64,000 bases of DNA. It comes from an uncultured Prevotellaceae bacterium. Lineage in GTDB: Bacteria; Bacteroidota; Bacteroidia; Bacteroidales; Bacteroidaceae. A program made the translations under genes and the position numbers. The notes under the pieces are model-generated. The model made no database searches and was not told the DNA's origin. It was given only the letters and a program-made list of their open reading frames with translations. How positions within the stretch are numbered: the stretch's first letter is position 1; every line of letters starts with the position of its first letter. Of this stretch, positions 43,006 to 52,793 are shown in pieces. Location: contig CADCBZ010000012.1 of the NCBI GenBank assembly GCA_902799765.1, positions 182,153-246,152 on the forward strand. Direction: 5' to 3'.

Positions 43006-44955
43006 ATGCGCCGCATTTTTTATCTCTTAATGTTCTTGCCATTGGTTGGCTTTGCCCAGTTCAATACCGACCGTCTGGTGATGGTGGGGCGCTCTGCTCT
43101 CTACTATGAGGACTATGTGCTCTCCATCCAGTACTTCAATCAGGCCATCAGTCAGAAGCCTTGGCTCTTTGAACCTTGGTTCTTCCGAGGAGTGGCGAAA
43201 TATTATCTCGATGACTTCCGTGGGGCAGAAAGTGACTGTTCGGTGGCTATCGAACGAAATCCCTATGTGGTGAATGCCTACGAGTTACGAGGCCTTTGCC
43301 GCATCAATCAGAAGAAATATGCCGAAGCCGTGAAGGACTACGATAAAGCCCTTCGCTATAATCCTGACAATCAGGGACTCTGGCATAACCGTGTGCTCTG
43401 TCTGATTCAGGATAAGAACTATGATCTTGCGCTGGCACAGATCGACACGATGCTGACCCGTTGGTCCAAATATGCCAGGGCCTATGCGATGCAGGCAGAA
43501 ATCTATCTGCTTCAGAAAGATACCACGATGGCTGTGGCGGCTCTTGACAAGAGTCTGGAACTGGATCCTTACGATGGTGGCATCTGGGCAGAGCGGGCCA
43601 TTATCAGTCTGGCTCGTGAGAACTGGAAGGAGGGTGAGGAATATCTCGACAAGAGTATCCATCTGATTCCCAAACAGCCTGGGAACTATATCAATCGTGC
43701 GATGGCACGTTACAATCAGAATAACCTGCGAGGTGCGATGGCGGATTATGATACGGCACTCGACCTCGATCCCAATAATTTCCTAGGTCACTATAACCGA
43801 GGTCTGTTGCGTGCCCAGGTGGGCGACGATAACCGAGGTATCGAAGACTTTGACTTCGTGTTAAAGCTTGAGCCCGATAACCTGATGGCACTCTTCAACC
43901 GTGCTTTGCTGCTTGAGCAGACGGGTAATCTGCGAGCTGCCATCCGTGATTATTCTAAGGTTATCGAGGAATATCCGAACTTCTGGTTCGGTCTCCAGCA
44001 TCGTGCCTCTTGTTATCGTAGGTTGGGTAATAACAAACAGGCAGAGCTCGATGAGTTCCGTATTCTCAAGGCTCAGATGGATAAGCGTTTCGGACACCAG
44101 CCACGACTCTCGAAAAAACAGATGCGTAAGCGCAGTGACGAGGATATGGAGAAATATAACCAACTCGTTGTGGCTGATGAACAGGAAGTAGAGCACGAAT
44201 ACAAGAGCGAGTATCGCGGACGCGTGCAGAACCGCAAGGCAGAACTTTCGTTCCTGCCGATGTTCGGTCTCTCGTTCCGTCGTTCTGTGAGCGATGTCAA
44301 GACGCAGATACCGTATGAAGAGAGTGTCGAGAACTTTAATAACCATTCGAAGTCACGTCCAGTCTATATCTCTTGTGATCAGTCGAAGTTGGGTGAGGAT
44401 CGTATGAAGCAGACCTTTGCCTTCATCGACTCACTCAGTACGGCTATTGATGCTTCCAAAAGTACAGTCAATGTGAAGCCTCTGCTCTTCCTGAGGGCTA
44501 TCGCCTACAGTTCTATCCAGAACTTCGAGAATGCCATCGACGATCTGGGTATCTATCTGCAAATCGACTCCACTTCATCATTGGCTTATTGGCAAAGAGC
44601 TGTGTGTCAGGCCAAGATGAATGAGTTTAATGCTGCCCAGGGTACGAATATCGAGTTGCAGATGGCGAATGTTTTAGGCGACCTCTCCGATGCCATCAAG
44701 CAGGCACCGAAGAATGGCTACCTTTATTATAACCGCGGTACGCTCTATGCCCTGCGTAATGATAATCCACGGGCCATCGACGACTTTACTCGTGCCATCC
44801 AACAGGAACAGAATCTGGCTGAGGCCTATTATAATAGAGGGTTGGTGTTTATCCGTCTGAAGCGGGTGGATGAAGCTATCACTGACCTCAGCAAAGCCGG
44901 AGAACTCGGTCTCTATCAGGCATATAGTGTGATTAAAAAATATACAAGAAAATAG
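43006..44955 (+). CDS. Secreted TPR-repeat protein
   Basis: A 649-residue protein with a signal peptide (FYLLMFLPLVGFAQ) and many tetratricopeptide repeats (residues about 25-350 and again 470-640), including units like ANYYL..., DYDKALRYNPDNQGLWHNRV and DYDTALDLDPNNFLGHYNRG. A charged middle region (350-450) breaks the repeats. Such proteins are scaffolds in the periplasm or at the envelope of Bacteroidetes. The partner is unknown. It sits at the end of the ruvX-def operon. Confidence 0.82.
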   Translation: MRRIFYLLMFLPLVGFAQFNTDRLVMVGRSALYYEDYVLSIQYFNQAISQKPWLFEPWFFRGVAKYYLDDFRGAESDCSVAIERNPYVVNAYELRGLCRINQKKYAEAVKDYDKALRYNPDNQGLWHNRVLCLIQDKNYDLALAQIDTMLTRWSKYARAYAMQAEIYLLQKDTTMAVAALDKSLELDPYDGGIWAERAIISLARENWKEGEEYLDKSIHLIPKQPGNYINRAMARYNQNNLRGAMADYDTALDLDPNNFLGHYNRGLLRAQVGDDNRGIEDFDFVLKLEPDNLMALFNRALLLEQTGNLRAAIRDYSKVIEEYPNFWFGLQHRASCYRRLGNNKQAELDEFRILKAQMDKRFGHQPRLSKKQMRKRSDEDMEKYNQLVVADEQEVEHEYKSEYRGRVQNRKAELSFLPMFGLSFRRSVSDVKTQIPYEESVENFNNHSKSRPVYISCDQSKLGEDRMKQTFAFIDSLSTAIDASKSTVNVKPLLFLRAIAYSSIQNFENAIDDLGIYLQIDSTSSLAYWQRAVCQAKMNEFNAAQGTNIELQMANVLGDLSDAIKQAPKNGYLYYNRGTLYALRNDNPRAIDDFTRAIQQEQNLAEAYYNRGLVFIRLKRVDEAITDLSKAGELGLYQAYSVIKKYTRK

Positions 44956-44982
44956 TATTAATAACTAAAAATATAAACTACA

Positions 44983-45915
44983 ATGAAAAGAATCTTAGTA
45001 ACTGGTGGTGCAGGATTTATTGGTTCCCATCTTTGTGAGCGTCTAGTGAAAGAAGGTAATGATGTTATCTGTCTGGATAACTTCTATACAGGTAGTAAAG
45101 AGAACGTGTGGCATCTATTGGGACAGCACAACTTCGAGATTGTCCGTCATGATGTCTGTCAGCCTTATTGGGCAGAGGTAGATGAGATCTACAATCTGGC
45201 TTGTCCGGCTTCTCCTGTCTATTATCAGACAGACCCGATTCAGACTACCAAGACCTCTGTATTCGGAGCCTATCACATGCTGGGACTGGCTCGTAGAACG
45301 AAGTGTAAGATTCTTCAGAGTTCTACCAGTGAGATCTATGGTGATCCGAATGTGCACCCGCAGCCGGAGTCCTATTGGGGTAATGTCAACACCATCGGTC
45401 TCCGTTCCTGCTATGACGAGGGTAAGCGTTGTGCAGAAACCATGTTCTTCGACTATCATCGTCAGCATGGTGTCCGCATCAAGGTGATCCGTATTTTCAA
45501 TACCTATGGACCCCGTATGGCAGAGAATGACGGACGTGTGGTTTCCAACTTCATCATGCAGGCTTTACGCAATGAGGATATCACTATTTACGGCGATGGT
45601 ACACAGACCCGTTCTTTCCAGTATGTATCCGACTTGATTGAGGGTATGATTCGTATGATGGAAAGTGGTGACGACTTCCTGGGTCCTGTGAACATTGGTA
45701 ATCCTGGTGAGTTTACGATGCTGGAGTTGGCAGAGAAGGTCATCTCCATGACGGACTCTAAGAGTAAGATCGTGTTCCGTCCGCTGCCCTCTGATGATCC
45801 TAAGATGCGTCGTCCTGATATCGCTTTGGCAAAGGCAAAGTTGGATTGGGAGCCGAAGGTGAAGCTCGATGAGGGTCTCGAAAAGACGATCGAATACTTC
45901 AAGACGAGATTATAA
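44983..45915 (+). CDS. UDP-glucuronate decarboxylase (UXS), SDR family
   Basis: A 310-residue extended short-chain dehydrogenase. It has the Rossmann GGAGFIGSH (about 8-16), [12 protein letters not shown], the [10 protein letters not shown] motif and the catalytic Tyr-Lys pair in CYDEGKR. The whole pattern is that of UDP-glucuronate decarboxylase, which makes UDP-xylose for surface polysaccharides; the NTYGPRM and RPDI elements support it. A dTDP-glucose dehydratase is a less likely alternative. It is translated 27 bases after the TPR gene. Confidence 0.88.
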   Translation: MKRILVTGGAGFIGSHLCERLVKEGNDVICLDNFYTGSKENVWHLLGQHNFEIVRHDVCQPYWAEVDEIYNLACPASPVYYQTDPIQTTKTSVFGAYHMLGLARRTKCKILQSSTSEIYGDPNVHPQPESYWGNVNTIGLRSCYDEGKRCAETMFFDYHRQHGVRIKVIRIFNTYGPRMAENDGRVVSNFIMQALRNEDITIYGDGTQTRSFQYVSDLIEGMIRMMESGDDFLGPVNIGNPGEFTMLELAEKVISMTDSKSKIVFRPLPSDDPKMRRPDIALAKAKLDWEPKVKLDEGLEKTIEYFKTRL

Positions 45916-45973
45916 GCATTCTGCATTCTCTAAAGCCGAGAGTTGCCTCTACAATGACTTTTTTAGTTGATTG

Positions 45974-46005
45974 TTTGGCGCTTTCGGCTTTTTTATTTAT
46001 CTTTG
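45974..46005 (+). promoter_or_regulatory. Promoter of thrS
   Basis: TTTG (45974-45977), 20 bases, TATCTTTG (45998-46005), 32 bases before the ATG. Just upstream a loose hairpin (AAAGCCGA near 45932 with TCGGCTTT and T run near 45984-45995) could terminate transcription from the UXS gene. Confidence 0.85.
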
Positions 46006-46037
46006 CAGCCGTTTAAACTCAAACATATATTGTAGAT

Positions 46038-47981
46038 ATGATTAACATTACTTTCCCAGACGGATCTGTTCGTTCGTATGAGCAGGGCGTGACTGGTTTT
46101 CAGATTGCAGAGAGCATCTCTCCGGCTCTCGCACGCAGCGTTGTAAGCTGTGGAGTAAACGGTGAGACCGTAGAGTTGAACCGTCCGATTAACGAGGACG
46201 CAACCATCGAACTCTACAAGTTTGACGATGAGCAGGGCAAGCATACCTTCTGGCACACCTCAGCCCACCTGTTGGCAGAGGCTTTGCAGGAGTTGTATCC
46301 TGGCATACAGTTCGGTTTCGGACCTGCTGTCGAGAATGGTTTCTTCTATGATGTGCTGTTGAAGGACGGTGAGAGCATCAAGGAGAGCGACTTCCCGAAG
46401 ATCGAGGCAAAGATGAAGGAACTGGCAGGCAAGAAAGAGCCCGTGGTTCGCAAGGAGGTGGCTAAGGCCGATGCCTTGAAGCAGTTTGCTGCCGATGGTC
46501 AGACCTACAAGTGCGAGCACATCGATCAGGATCTCGAAGACGGATCTATCACCACTTATACACAGGGTAACTTCACCGATCTGTGTCGTGGTCCGCACCT
46601 CGTGGATACAGGCGAGATCAAGGCAGTGAAGCTGACCTCAGTCGCTGGTGCTTTCTGGCGCGGTGATGCTAACCGTGAGCAGATGCAGCGTCTCTATGGT
46701 ATCTCCTTCCCCAAGAAGAAGATGCTCGACGAGTATCTCGAGATGTTGGAGGAGGCTAAGAAGCGTGATCACCGTAAGATCGGTAAGGAGATGGAACTCT
46801 TCATGTTCTCCGATAAGGTAGGTAAGGGTCTGCCCATCTGGTTGCCGAAAGGTACCGAGCTCCGTCTGCGCCTGCAGGATCACCTGCGTAAGGTACAGAA
46901 GCGTTTCGGTTATCAAGAGGTTATCACGCCGCATATCGGTTCTAAGAACCTCTATGTGACCTCTGGTCACTATGCTCACTATGGCAAGGATTCATTCCAG
47001 CCCATCCATACCCCTGAGGAGGATGAGGAGTACATGCTGAAGCCGATGAACTGTCCTCACCACTGCGAAATCTTCGCATGGAAGCCCCGTTCATACCGCG
47101 ATCTGCCTCTGCGTATAGCTGAGTTTGGTACAGTGTATCGTTATGAGCAGAGTGGTGAGCTGCACGGACTGACTCGTGTACGTTCGTTCACACAGGATGA
47201 TGCCCACCTGTTCTGTCGTCCAGACCAGGTGAAGCAGGAGTTCCTCAATGTGATGGATATCATCGGTATCGTACTGACAGCTTTCGGCTTCAACTTCGAG
47301 GCTCAGATTTCTCTGCGCGATCCTAACGATCATGAGAAATATGTAGGTACTGATGAAGACTGGGCGCTTGCTGAGAAGGCGATTGTTGAGGCTTGTCAGG
47401 AGAAAGGTCTACCTGCAAAGGTGGAATACGGCGAGGCTGCGTTCTATGGTCCTAAGCTCGACTTCATGATTAAGGACGCCATCGGACGTCGTTGGCAGTT
47501 GGGTACCATCCAGGTGGACTACAACCTGCCGAAGCGCTTCCAGCTCGAATATACTGACGAGGATAACACAAAGAAGACACCTGTGATGATTCACCGTGCA
47601 CCGTTTGGCTCTCTCGAGCGTTTCTGCGCCGTGCTGATTGAGCATACCTCAGGTCACTTCCCCCTCTGGCTCATACCGGATCAGGTGGCTATCCTACCGC
47701 TTTCGGAGAAGTACAACGACTATGCACAGGAAGTTGCTAAGAAGTTCGATCTGGGTGGCGTTCGTGCTACCATCGACCTGCGTAATGAGAAACTGGGTCG
47801 TAAAATTCGCGACAACGAGTTGAAGCGTATTCCTTATATGGTGATTGTCGGCGAGAAGGAAGCTGCCGATGGAACTGTTGCCGTACGTCCTCAGGGCGGT
47901 GGCGAACAGAGTGTAAAGACCATTCAGGAGTTCATCGATGAGGTGAATGCCCGTGTCGCCGAGATGACGAAGGACTTCTAA
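46038..47981 (+). CDS. thrS: Threonyl-tRNA synthetase
   Basis: A class II synthetase of 647 residues. Domains: TGS (1-60), editing domain with the [12 protein letters not shown] and LCRGPHL-type signatures (about 70-230), catalytic domain with [15 protein letters not shown] (zinc Cys and following motif), and a C-terminal anticodon-binding domain ending [20 protein letters not shown]. Length is normal and no break is seen. The start at 46038 follows a full promoter. Confidence 0.97.
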   Translation: MINITFPDGSVRSYEQGVTGFQIAESISPALARSVVSCGVNGETVELNRPINEDATIELYKFDDEQGKHTFWHTSAHLLAEALQELYPGIQFGFGPAVENGFFYDVLLKDGESIKESDFPKIEAKMKELAGKKEPVVRKEVAKADALKQFAADGQTYKCEHIDQDLEDGSITTYTQGNFTDLCRGPHLVDTGEIKAVKLTSVAGAFWRGDANREQMQRLYGISFPKKKMLDEYLEMLEEAKKRDHRKIGKEMELFMFSDKVGKGLPIWLPKGTELRLRLQDHLRKVQKRFGYQEVITPHIGSKNLYVTSGHYAHYGKDSFQPIHTPEEDEEYMLKPMNCPHHCEIFAWKPRSYRDLPLRIAEFGTVYRYEQSGELHGLTRVRSFTQDDAHLFCRPDQVKQEFLNVMDIIGIVLTAFGFNFEAQISLRDPNDHEKYVGTDEDWALAEKAIVEACQEKGLPAKVEYGEAAFYGPKLDFMIKDAIGRRWQLGTIQVDYNLPKRFQLEYTDEDNTKKTPVMIHRAPFGSLERFCAVLIEHTSGHFPLWLIPDQVAILPLSEKYNDYAQEVAKKFDLGGVRATIDLRNEKLGRKIRDNELKRIPYMVIVGEKEAADGTVAVRPQGGGEQSVKTIQEFIDEVNARVAEMTKDF

Positions 47982-48129
47982 GAAGTGGAGAGTAGAGAGT
48001 GGAGAGAGGTGAGAGAATATCAACTGTGAATGTTAAACTTTCATAAAAGTGTATTCATAACTCTTCACTCTTTACTATTAATTATTAATAAATTAGTAAT
48101 TTTGCACCCGATTTTCTAAAAAACAGTTG
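47982..48129 (+). promoter_or_regulatory. Leader region of the infC operon
   Basis: A purine-rich block near 47987-48012 and a pyrimidine-rich block near 48061-48076 form an imperfect 16-base inverted repeat about 50-60 bases apart. TAATTTTG at 48097-48104 is a -7 element about 25 bases before the infC ATG. Confidence 0.6.
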
Positions 48130-48748
48130 ATGAAAAATGACAAAATGAAGAGTCAGTACCGTATTAACGATATGATACGCGTACGTGAAGTCCGCATCGT
48201 AGGCGACGAAGGTTCATCCGTAGTTCCTACCCGTGACGCACTGAATATGGCCCGTGAGCAAGGTGTTGATCTCGTAGAGATTTCGCCTAATGCAAATCCG
48301 CCAGTATGTCGTCTCATCGACTACTCCAAGTTCCTCTACCGATGAGCACGACTATCAGTTCAAGCTCAAGCACGCCAGGGAGTTCCTTGAGGAAGGTAAT
48401 AAGGTACGTGCCTACGTATTCTTCCGTGGACGCTCCATCCTGTTTAAGGAACAGGGCGAGGTGCTGCTGCTCCGTTTCGCTAACGATCTGGAGGAGGTTG
48501 GTAAGGTAGAGTCGATGCCGTCGCTCGAAGGAAAGAAGATGTTCCTCTATCTGGCTCCTAAGAAGGCCGGTGCTCAGAAGAAGAGTCAGCAGGCTCGCGA
48601 TCGTGAGGCCGCAGAGCAGGAAGCCAAAGAGGCAGCCAAGCAGCAGAAAGAGGCAGCCGCCGCAGAAGCACCCGCTAACGGAGGGTTTTTCGCCAATGCC
48701 AAGATCTCTGCCGATGCGCTGAAGAAGCTCACAGAGGACAAAGAATAG
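48130..48748 (+). pseudogene. infC: Initiation factor IF-3, split by an out-of-frame deletion
   Basis: The N-domain is normal ([14 protein letters not shown] to IDYSKFLY) but stops at TGA 48343-48345. The C-domain continues in another frame from [20 protein letters not shown] and is complete, with a long Ala/Gln/Glu tail. Relatives have a linker of about 26 residues (basic, ending RFGPQT) between these points; it is absent, a loss of about 80 bases with a frameshift, at a TAC/ACC junction (48333-48340). As IF-3 is normally essential, this is either a sequencing or assembly fault, or there is another copy or a split protein. Confidence 0.8.
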
Positions 48749-48816
48749 AAAAGAAGATGGCGCGCCCGGTATATGCGTTGCCGTCGGTTAATAATAACAA
48801 TTTAATTTTTAAAACA

Positions 48817-49014
48817 ATGCCAAAAGTAAAGACAAACTCCGGTGCCAAGAAGAGATTCTCATTCACCGGTACAGGTAAGGTAAAGAGACGTCACGCTTAC
48901 CACAGCCACATTCTGACGAAAAAGACCAAGAAGCAGAAGCGTAACTTGGTAGGTACAACTATCGTTGACCCCGCAAACATGAAGCAGGTTCGTGACCTGT
49001 TGTGTCTCCGTTAA
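48817..49014 (+). CDS. rpmI: Ribosomal protein L35
   Basis: A 65-residue basic protein of the large ribosomal subunit, start [20 protein letters not shown] and typical [14 protein letters not shown]. The start at 48817 is preferred over an open frame from 48757. It lies in the classic infC-rpmI-rplT order, 68 bases after infC and 32 before rplT. In many bacteria this operon is repressed by L20 binding its leader; nothing in this sequence shows whether that holds here. Confidence 0.95.
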   Translation: MPKVKTNSGAKKRFSFTGTGKVKRRHAYHSHILTKKTKKQKRNLVGTTIVDPANMKQVRDLLCLR

Positions 49015-49046
49015 ACCTATTGTCGAACATTTAAAGTAGAAAAATT

Positions 49047-49460
49047 ATGCCTAGATCAGTAAATCACGTTGCATCAAGAGCAAAGCGTAAGAGAATTTTG
49101 AAGCTTACCCGCGGCTACTTCGGAGCCCGCAAGAATGTTTGGACAGTAGCAAAGAACACATGGGAGAAGGGTCTGACCTATGCCTATCGTGATCGCCGTA
49201 ATAAGAAGCGTAACTTCCGCGCCCTGTGGATCCAGCGTATCAACGCTGCCGCTCGTCTGGAGGGTATGAGCTACTCTGTTCTCATGGGCAAGCTCGCTAA
49301 GTCAGGTATCGAGATCAACCGTAAGGTGCTCGCTGACCTTGCTATGAACAATCCCGAGGCTTTCAAGGCTATCGTGGAGAACATACTTATGTCTTTATCA
49401 AACTATAATCCCCACCAGCCTTGGTGGGGATTATTCATAATAGAAAGATTGTTTGGATAA
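49047..49460 (+). CDS. rplT: Ribosomal protein L20 with abnormal C-terminal tail
   Basis: A large-subunit rRNA-binding protein needed early in assembly. Residues 1-112 match the family ([40 protein letters not shown], through [10 protein letters not shown]). Where homologues end after four or five more residues, this frame goes on for about 25 more (from [10 protein letters not shown]), through a strong hairpin at 49407-49432, to a stop at 49458. A short indel near 49383-49390 that removed the stop would explain it. The body of the protein should be functional. Confidence 0.88.
   Translation: MPRSVNHVASRAKRKRILKLTRGYFGARKNVWTVAKNTWEKGLTYAYRDRRNKKRNFRALWIQRINAAARLEGMSYSVLMGKLAKSGIEINRKVLADLAMNNPEAFKAIVENILMSLSNYNPHQPWWGLFIIERLFG
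49407..49432 (+). terminator. Hairpin at the end of the rplT operon
   Basis: AATCCCCACCA pairs perfectly with TGGTGGGGATT around a four-base loop. Its strength and place mark it as the operon terminator, although the T run is poor and it lies inside the extended rplT frame. Confidence 0.75.
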
Positions 49461-49475
49461 CCATCAATATAAGAA

Positions 49476-50321
49476 ATGAAAACAACCATATTTGATCTGT
49501 TGAGTCGTAAGGGACAGCAGCCCGTGAGCATGCTGACGGCTTATGACTACAATACAGCCCGTATTATGGATGAGGCGGGTATTGACATGATACTCGTGGG
49601 CGATTCGCTCGGAAATGTCATGTTGGGTTACGAAAACACACTTGCTGTTACCGTCGATGATATGATTCATCATGGTAAGGCCGTCTGCCGAGGTGCCAAG
49701 CAGGCTTTCGTGGTAATTGATATGCCGTTTATGTCATATCAGACTTCTGTGGAAGAGGCTGTGCGCAATGCTGGAAGGATTATGAAGGAGACCAACTGCC
49801 AGGCTGTGAAACTGGAGGGTGGCGTCGAGTATGCCGATCGCATCAAGGCCATCACGCAGGCAGGTATCCCTGTGGTGGCACATATCGGACTCACCCCACA
49901 GTCATTCAATGCCTTAGGTGGTTATAAGGTTCAGGGAAAATCTCTGGAGCAGGCCCAGAAACTGATCAAGGATGCTGAGGCCGTGGAAAAGGCTGGCGCC
50001 TTTGCCATCACCCTTGAGTGCGTACCTGCACCTCTGGCCAAGCTCATCACCGAACAGTCGGATGCCCTGACCATCGGTATCGGTGCTGGTAACGGCTGCG
50101 ACGGTCAGGTGCTGGTGTATCAGGATATGTTAGGCTACACCGGCGGCTTTGTTCCCAAGTTTGTGAAGAAATACGCCGACCTCCACAGCGTGATGCTCGA
50201 GGCGTTCAAGCAATACAAGGAGGAGTGCGCGAATCGTTCGTTCCCAGAGGTTTCGCAGAGCTATGCCATCAGCGACGAGGTGATGCAGGCACTATTTGAG
50301 GTAGAAGAAATAAGAAGATAA
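49476..50321 (+). CDS. panB: Ketopantoate hydroxymethyltransferase
   Basis: A 281-residue TIM-barrel enzyme that adds a hydroxymethyl group from methylene-THF to 2-ketoisovalerate, the first step of pantothenate synthesis. Recognisable are SMLTAYDYNTARIMDEAGID, LVGDSLGNVMLGYE, the KLEGG motif and VVAHIGLTPQS. First gene of a panB-panC-panD-coaBC-coaX run on the plus strand; panC begins five bases later. Confidence 0.95.
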   Translation: MKTTIFDLLSRKGQQPVSMLTAYDYNTARIMDEAGIDMILVGDSLGNVMLGYENTLAVTVDDMIHHGKAVCRGAKQAFVVIDMPFMSYQTSVEEAVRNAGRIMKETNCQAVKLEGGVEYADRIKAITQAGIPVVAHIGLTPQSFNALGGYKVQGKSLEQAQKLIKDAEAVEKAGAFAITLECVPAPLAKLITEQSDALTIGIGAGNGCDGQVLVYQDMLGYTGGFVPKFVKKYADLHSVMLEAFKQYKEECANRSFPEVSQSYAISDEVMQALFEVEEIRR

Positions 50322-50325
50322 GAAT

Positions 50326-51171
50326 ATGAAGGTAGTAAAGACTGTCAAAGAAGTCAGGGAGATTGTATCTGCCTGGAAGAAAGAAGGGCTGAGTGTAGGT
50401 CTCGTGCCCACGATGGGTTTCCTGCATGAGGGCCATCAGAGTCTGATCCGCAAGTCGGCTAGTCAGAACGACCGTACGGTGGTATCTGTATTCGTCAATC
50501 CCATCCAATTTGGTCCCAATGAGGATCTCGAGGCTTATCCGCGTGACCTGAACCGTGATATGCAGAAGGTGGAAGAGGCCGGGGGAGACCTCATCTTCAA
50601 TCCCGAGCCTGCGGAGATGTATCCCGGGCACTTCACCTCGTTCATTGATACGACGGAGACCACCGAACTGCTCTGCGGTGCCGTGCGCCCCGTTCATTTC
50701 CGTGGTGTCTGCACGGTGGTAGGCAAACTCTTCAACATCGTACAGCCCGATCGCGCCTACTTCGGACAGAAGGACGCCCAGCAACTGGCTACGGTGAAGC
50801 GCTTTGTACGCGACCTGAACTTCCCGATAGAGATCGTACCTTGCCCCATCGTACGTGAGGCCGACGGTCTGGCTAAGTCCAGTCGTAACACCTATCTGAA
50901 CCCTGCAGAGCGTCAGGCAGCCCTCATCCTCTCTCAGAGTCTGAAGAAGGGTCAGGAAGCCATTGAGCAGGGTGAGCGCGATGCCCAGAAGATCATCAGT
51001 ATCATCCGCCAGAACCTCGAGACAGAGCCCTTGGCACGAATCGACTACGTAGAAGTGGTGGATTTCGAGAATATCCAGCGCACACCTCGTATCGAGGGAG
51101 AGACGCTGGTGGCTATCGCCGTCTATATCGGTAAGACACGATTGATTGACAATTTTATCATCAACAAATGA
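50326..51171 (+). CDS. panC: Pantothenate synthetase
   Basis: A 281-residue ATP-dependent ligase joining pantoate to beta-alanine. The HIGH-like nucleotide site is [14 protein letters not shown] (about residues 27-40), followed by [20 protein letters not shown] and the KMSKS-like [12 protein letters not shown]. Length and motifs are normal. Its stop overlaps the panD start by four bases, so the two are translated together. Confidence 0.96.
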   Translation: MKVVKTVKEVREIVSAWKKEGLSVGLVPTMGFLHEGHQSLIRKSASQNDRTVVSVFVNPIQFGPNEDLEAYPRDLNRDMQKVEEAGGDLIFNPEPAEMYPGHFTSFIDTTETTELLCGAVRPVHFRGVCTVVGKLFNIVQPDRAYFGQKDAQQLATVKRFVRDLNFPIEIVPCPIVREADGLAKSSRNTYLNPAERQAALILSQSLKKGQEAIEQGERDAQKIISIIRQNLETEPLARIDYVEVVDFENIQRTPRIEGETLVAIAVYIGKTRLIDNFIINK

Positions 51172-51557
51172 ATATCACGCTGCTGAAAGCAAAAATCCAC
51201 CGTGCTGTGGTGAAGCAGGCCGACCTCGACTATGTGGGCAGTATCACCATCGACTCAGAGCTGTTGCGCGAGTCAGGCATCCTGGAGTATGAGAAAGTGG
51301 AGATTGCCGATATCGACAACGGCAATCGCTTCGAGACCTATGCCATCGCCGGCGAGGCTGGTTCCGGCATCATCTGTCTGAACGGTGCCGCTGCCCGTTG
51401 TGTCGAGGCAGGCGATAAGATCATCATCATGGCCTATGCCCAGATGACTCCTGAGGAGGCCAAGACGCACAAGCCCACTGTCCTCTTCGTAGATCAGGAC
51501 AATCACATCGTGCGTAAGGCTAACTACGAGAAGCACGGTTTGTTGATCGAACAGTGA
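51168..51557 (+). CDS. panD: Aspartate 1-decarboxylase
   Basis: A 129-residue pyruvoyl enzyme that makes beta-alanine for PanC. The self-cleavage site is Gly24-Ser25 in DYVGSITID, and the active-site Tyr is in [11 protein letters not shown]. Zymogens of this size are normal. It gives the cluster a complete route to both halves of pantothenate. A short simple-sequence spacer (GTGAATAGT-like repeats) separates it from coaBC. Confidence 0.95.
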   Translation: MNITLLKAKIHRAVVKQADLDYVGSITIDSELLRESGILEYEKVEIADIDNGNRFETYAIAGEAGSGIICLNGAAARCVEAGDKIIIMAYAQMTPEEAKTHKPTVLFVDQDNHIVRKANYEKHGLLIEQ

Positions 51558-51587
51558 ATAGTGTATAGTTGATAGTGAATAGTTGAT

Positions 51588-52781
51588 ATGCTGACAGGAA
51601 AATCCATTGTATTAGGTGTTACGGGAAGCATCGCTGCCTATAAGATTGCCAATCTGGCCTCGATGCTGGTGAAACTCAATGCCGACGTTCACGTCATCAT
51701 GACGCAGAACGCCACCCACTTCATCACCCCGATGACCTTCGAGACTCTCACGAACAACAAGTGCATCGTCGATACTTTCGACCGCAACTTCAACTTCGAT
51801 GTGAAACACGTGTCGCTGGCCAAGAAAGGCGACCTCTTCTTAGTGGCTCCCTGTACGGCCAACGTCATCGGCAAGGTGGCTTCCGGTATCTGCGATGACA
51901 TGCTTACCACGACGATTATGGCTACGAAAGCCCCTGTGCTCTTCGCGCCAGCCATGAATACAGGTATGTGGGAGAATCCCATCCTGCAGGACAACCTGCA
52001 GAAGCTCAAGCACTACGGCTATCATATCATCGAACCCGTCATCGGGCGTCTGGCCTGTGGCGATACGGGCAGCGGTAAGATGCCGTCCGAGGAGACGCTG
52101 TTGGAGCATATCCTCCTGCATCTGGCGAAGGAGAAGGATCTCAAAGGCAAGAAGCTGTTGATTACGGCTGGTCCTACCCAGGAGGCCATCGACCCCGTGC
52201 GTTTCATCACCAACCACTCCTCTGGTAAGATGGGTTATGCCCTTGCCAAGATGGCAGTGCTTCGCGGTGCAGACGTCACCCTCGTCTCTGGTCCCGTCAG
52301 TCTTCAGCCCTTTGCAGGTGTTAACAAAATTGATGTAGTTAGCGCGCAGGATATGTTTGAGGCAGTCACCTCTCTCAGTGCTGCGCAGGATGCCATCATC
52401 ATGTGCAGTGCGGTGGCAGACTACAAGCCTGCCCATTATGCAGACCAGAAGGTGAAGAAGAGCGATGCCGACATGAACATCGCCCTCACCCGTACACAGG
52501 ATATCTTAGGCTATCTCGGTGCGCATAAGCGCGAGGGACAGGTGCTGGTAGGCTTCTCGATGGAGACGGAGCATCTGATAGAGAACTCTCGCGAAAAACT
52601 GACAAAGAAAAATGCGGACTTGATCTGCGCCAATTCCATTGCCTCTTCCGAGACGGGCTTCGCTGTTGACACGAACCAGGTTACCCTCATCACGCAGCAC
52701 GAAGTGAAGCAACTGCCCCTCTGTACTAAGGACGAAACGGCTGATTTGATCTTAGATCAACTTCTCACTTTTCACTTTTAA
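51588..52781 (+). CDS. coaBC: Bifunctional PPC decarboxylase / PPC synthetase
   Basis: A 397-residue fusion for two CoA steps. The N-terminal flavoprotein CoaC (1-180) has the catalytic His in FDVKHVSLAK and APAMNTGMWENP (FMN site); CoaB (from about 190) has LITAGPTQEAIDPVRFITNH, the SSGKMGYALA element and a CTP-binding KxKK-like KVKKSD. Substrates are 4-phosphopantothenate and cysteine. Located after panD, in keeping with a pantothenate-to-CoA cluster. Confidence 0.95.
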   Translation: MLTGKSIVLGVTGSIAAYKIANLASMLVKLNADVHVIMTQNATHFITPMTFETLTNNKCIVDTFDRNFNFDVKHVSLAKKGDLFLVAPCTANVIGKVASGICDDMLTTTIMATKAPVLFAPAMNTGMWENPILQDNLQKLKHYGYHIIEPVIGRLACGDTGSGKMPSEETLLEHILLHLAKEKDLKGKKLLITAGPTQEAIDPVRFITNHSSGKMGYALAKMAVLRGADVTLVSGPVSLQPFAGVNKIDVVSAQDMFEAVTSLSAAQDAIIMCSAVADYKPAHYADQKVKKSDADMNIALTRTQDILGYLGAHKREGQVLVGFSMETEHLIENSREKLTKKNADLICANSIASSETGFAVDTNQVTLITQHEVKQLPLCTKDETADLILDQLLTFHF

Positions 52782-52793
52782 CTTCTCACTTCC

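Noticed and set aside
48290-48748. Separate gene for the IF-3 C-domain starting at 48290
   Set aside because: The stretch from 48290 to the DEHDY point is the N-domain sequence in the wrong frame, so it is not a natural start.
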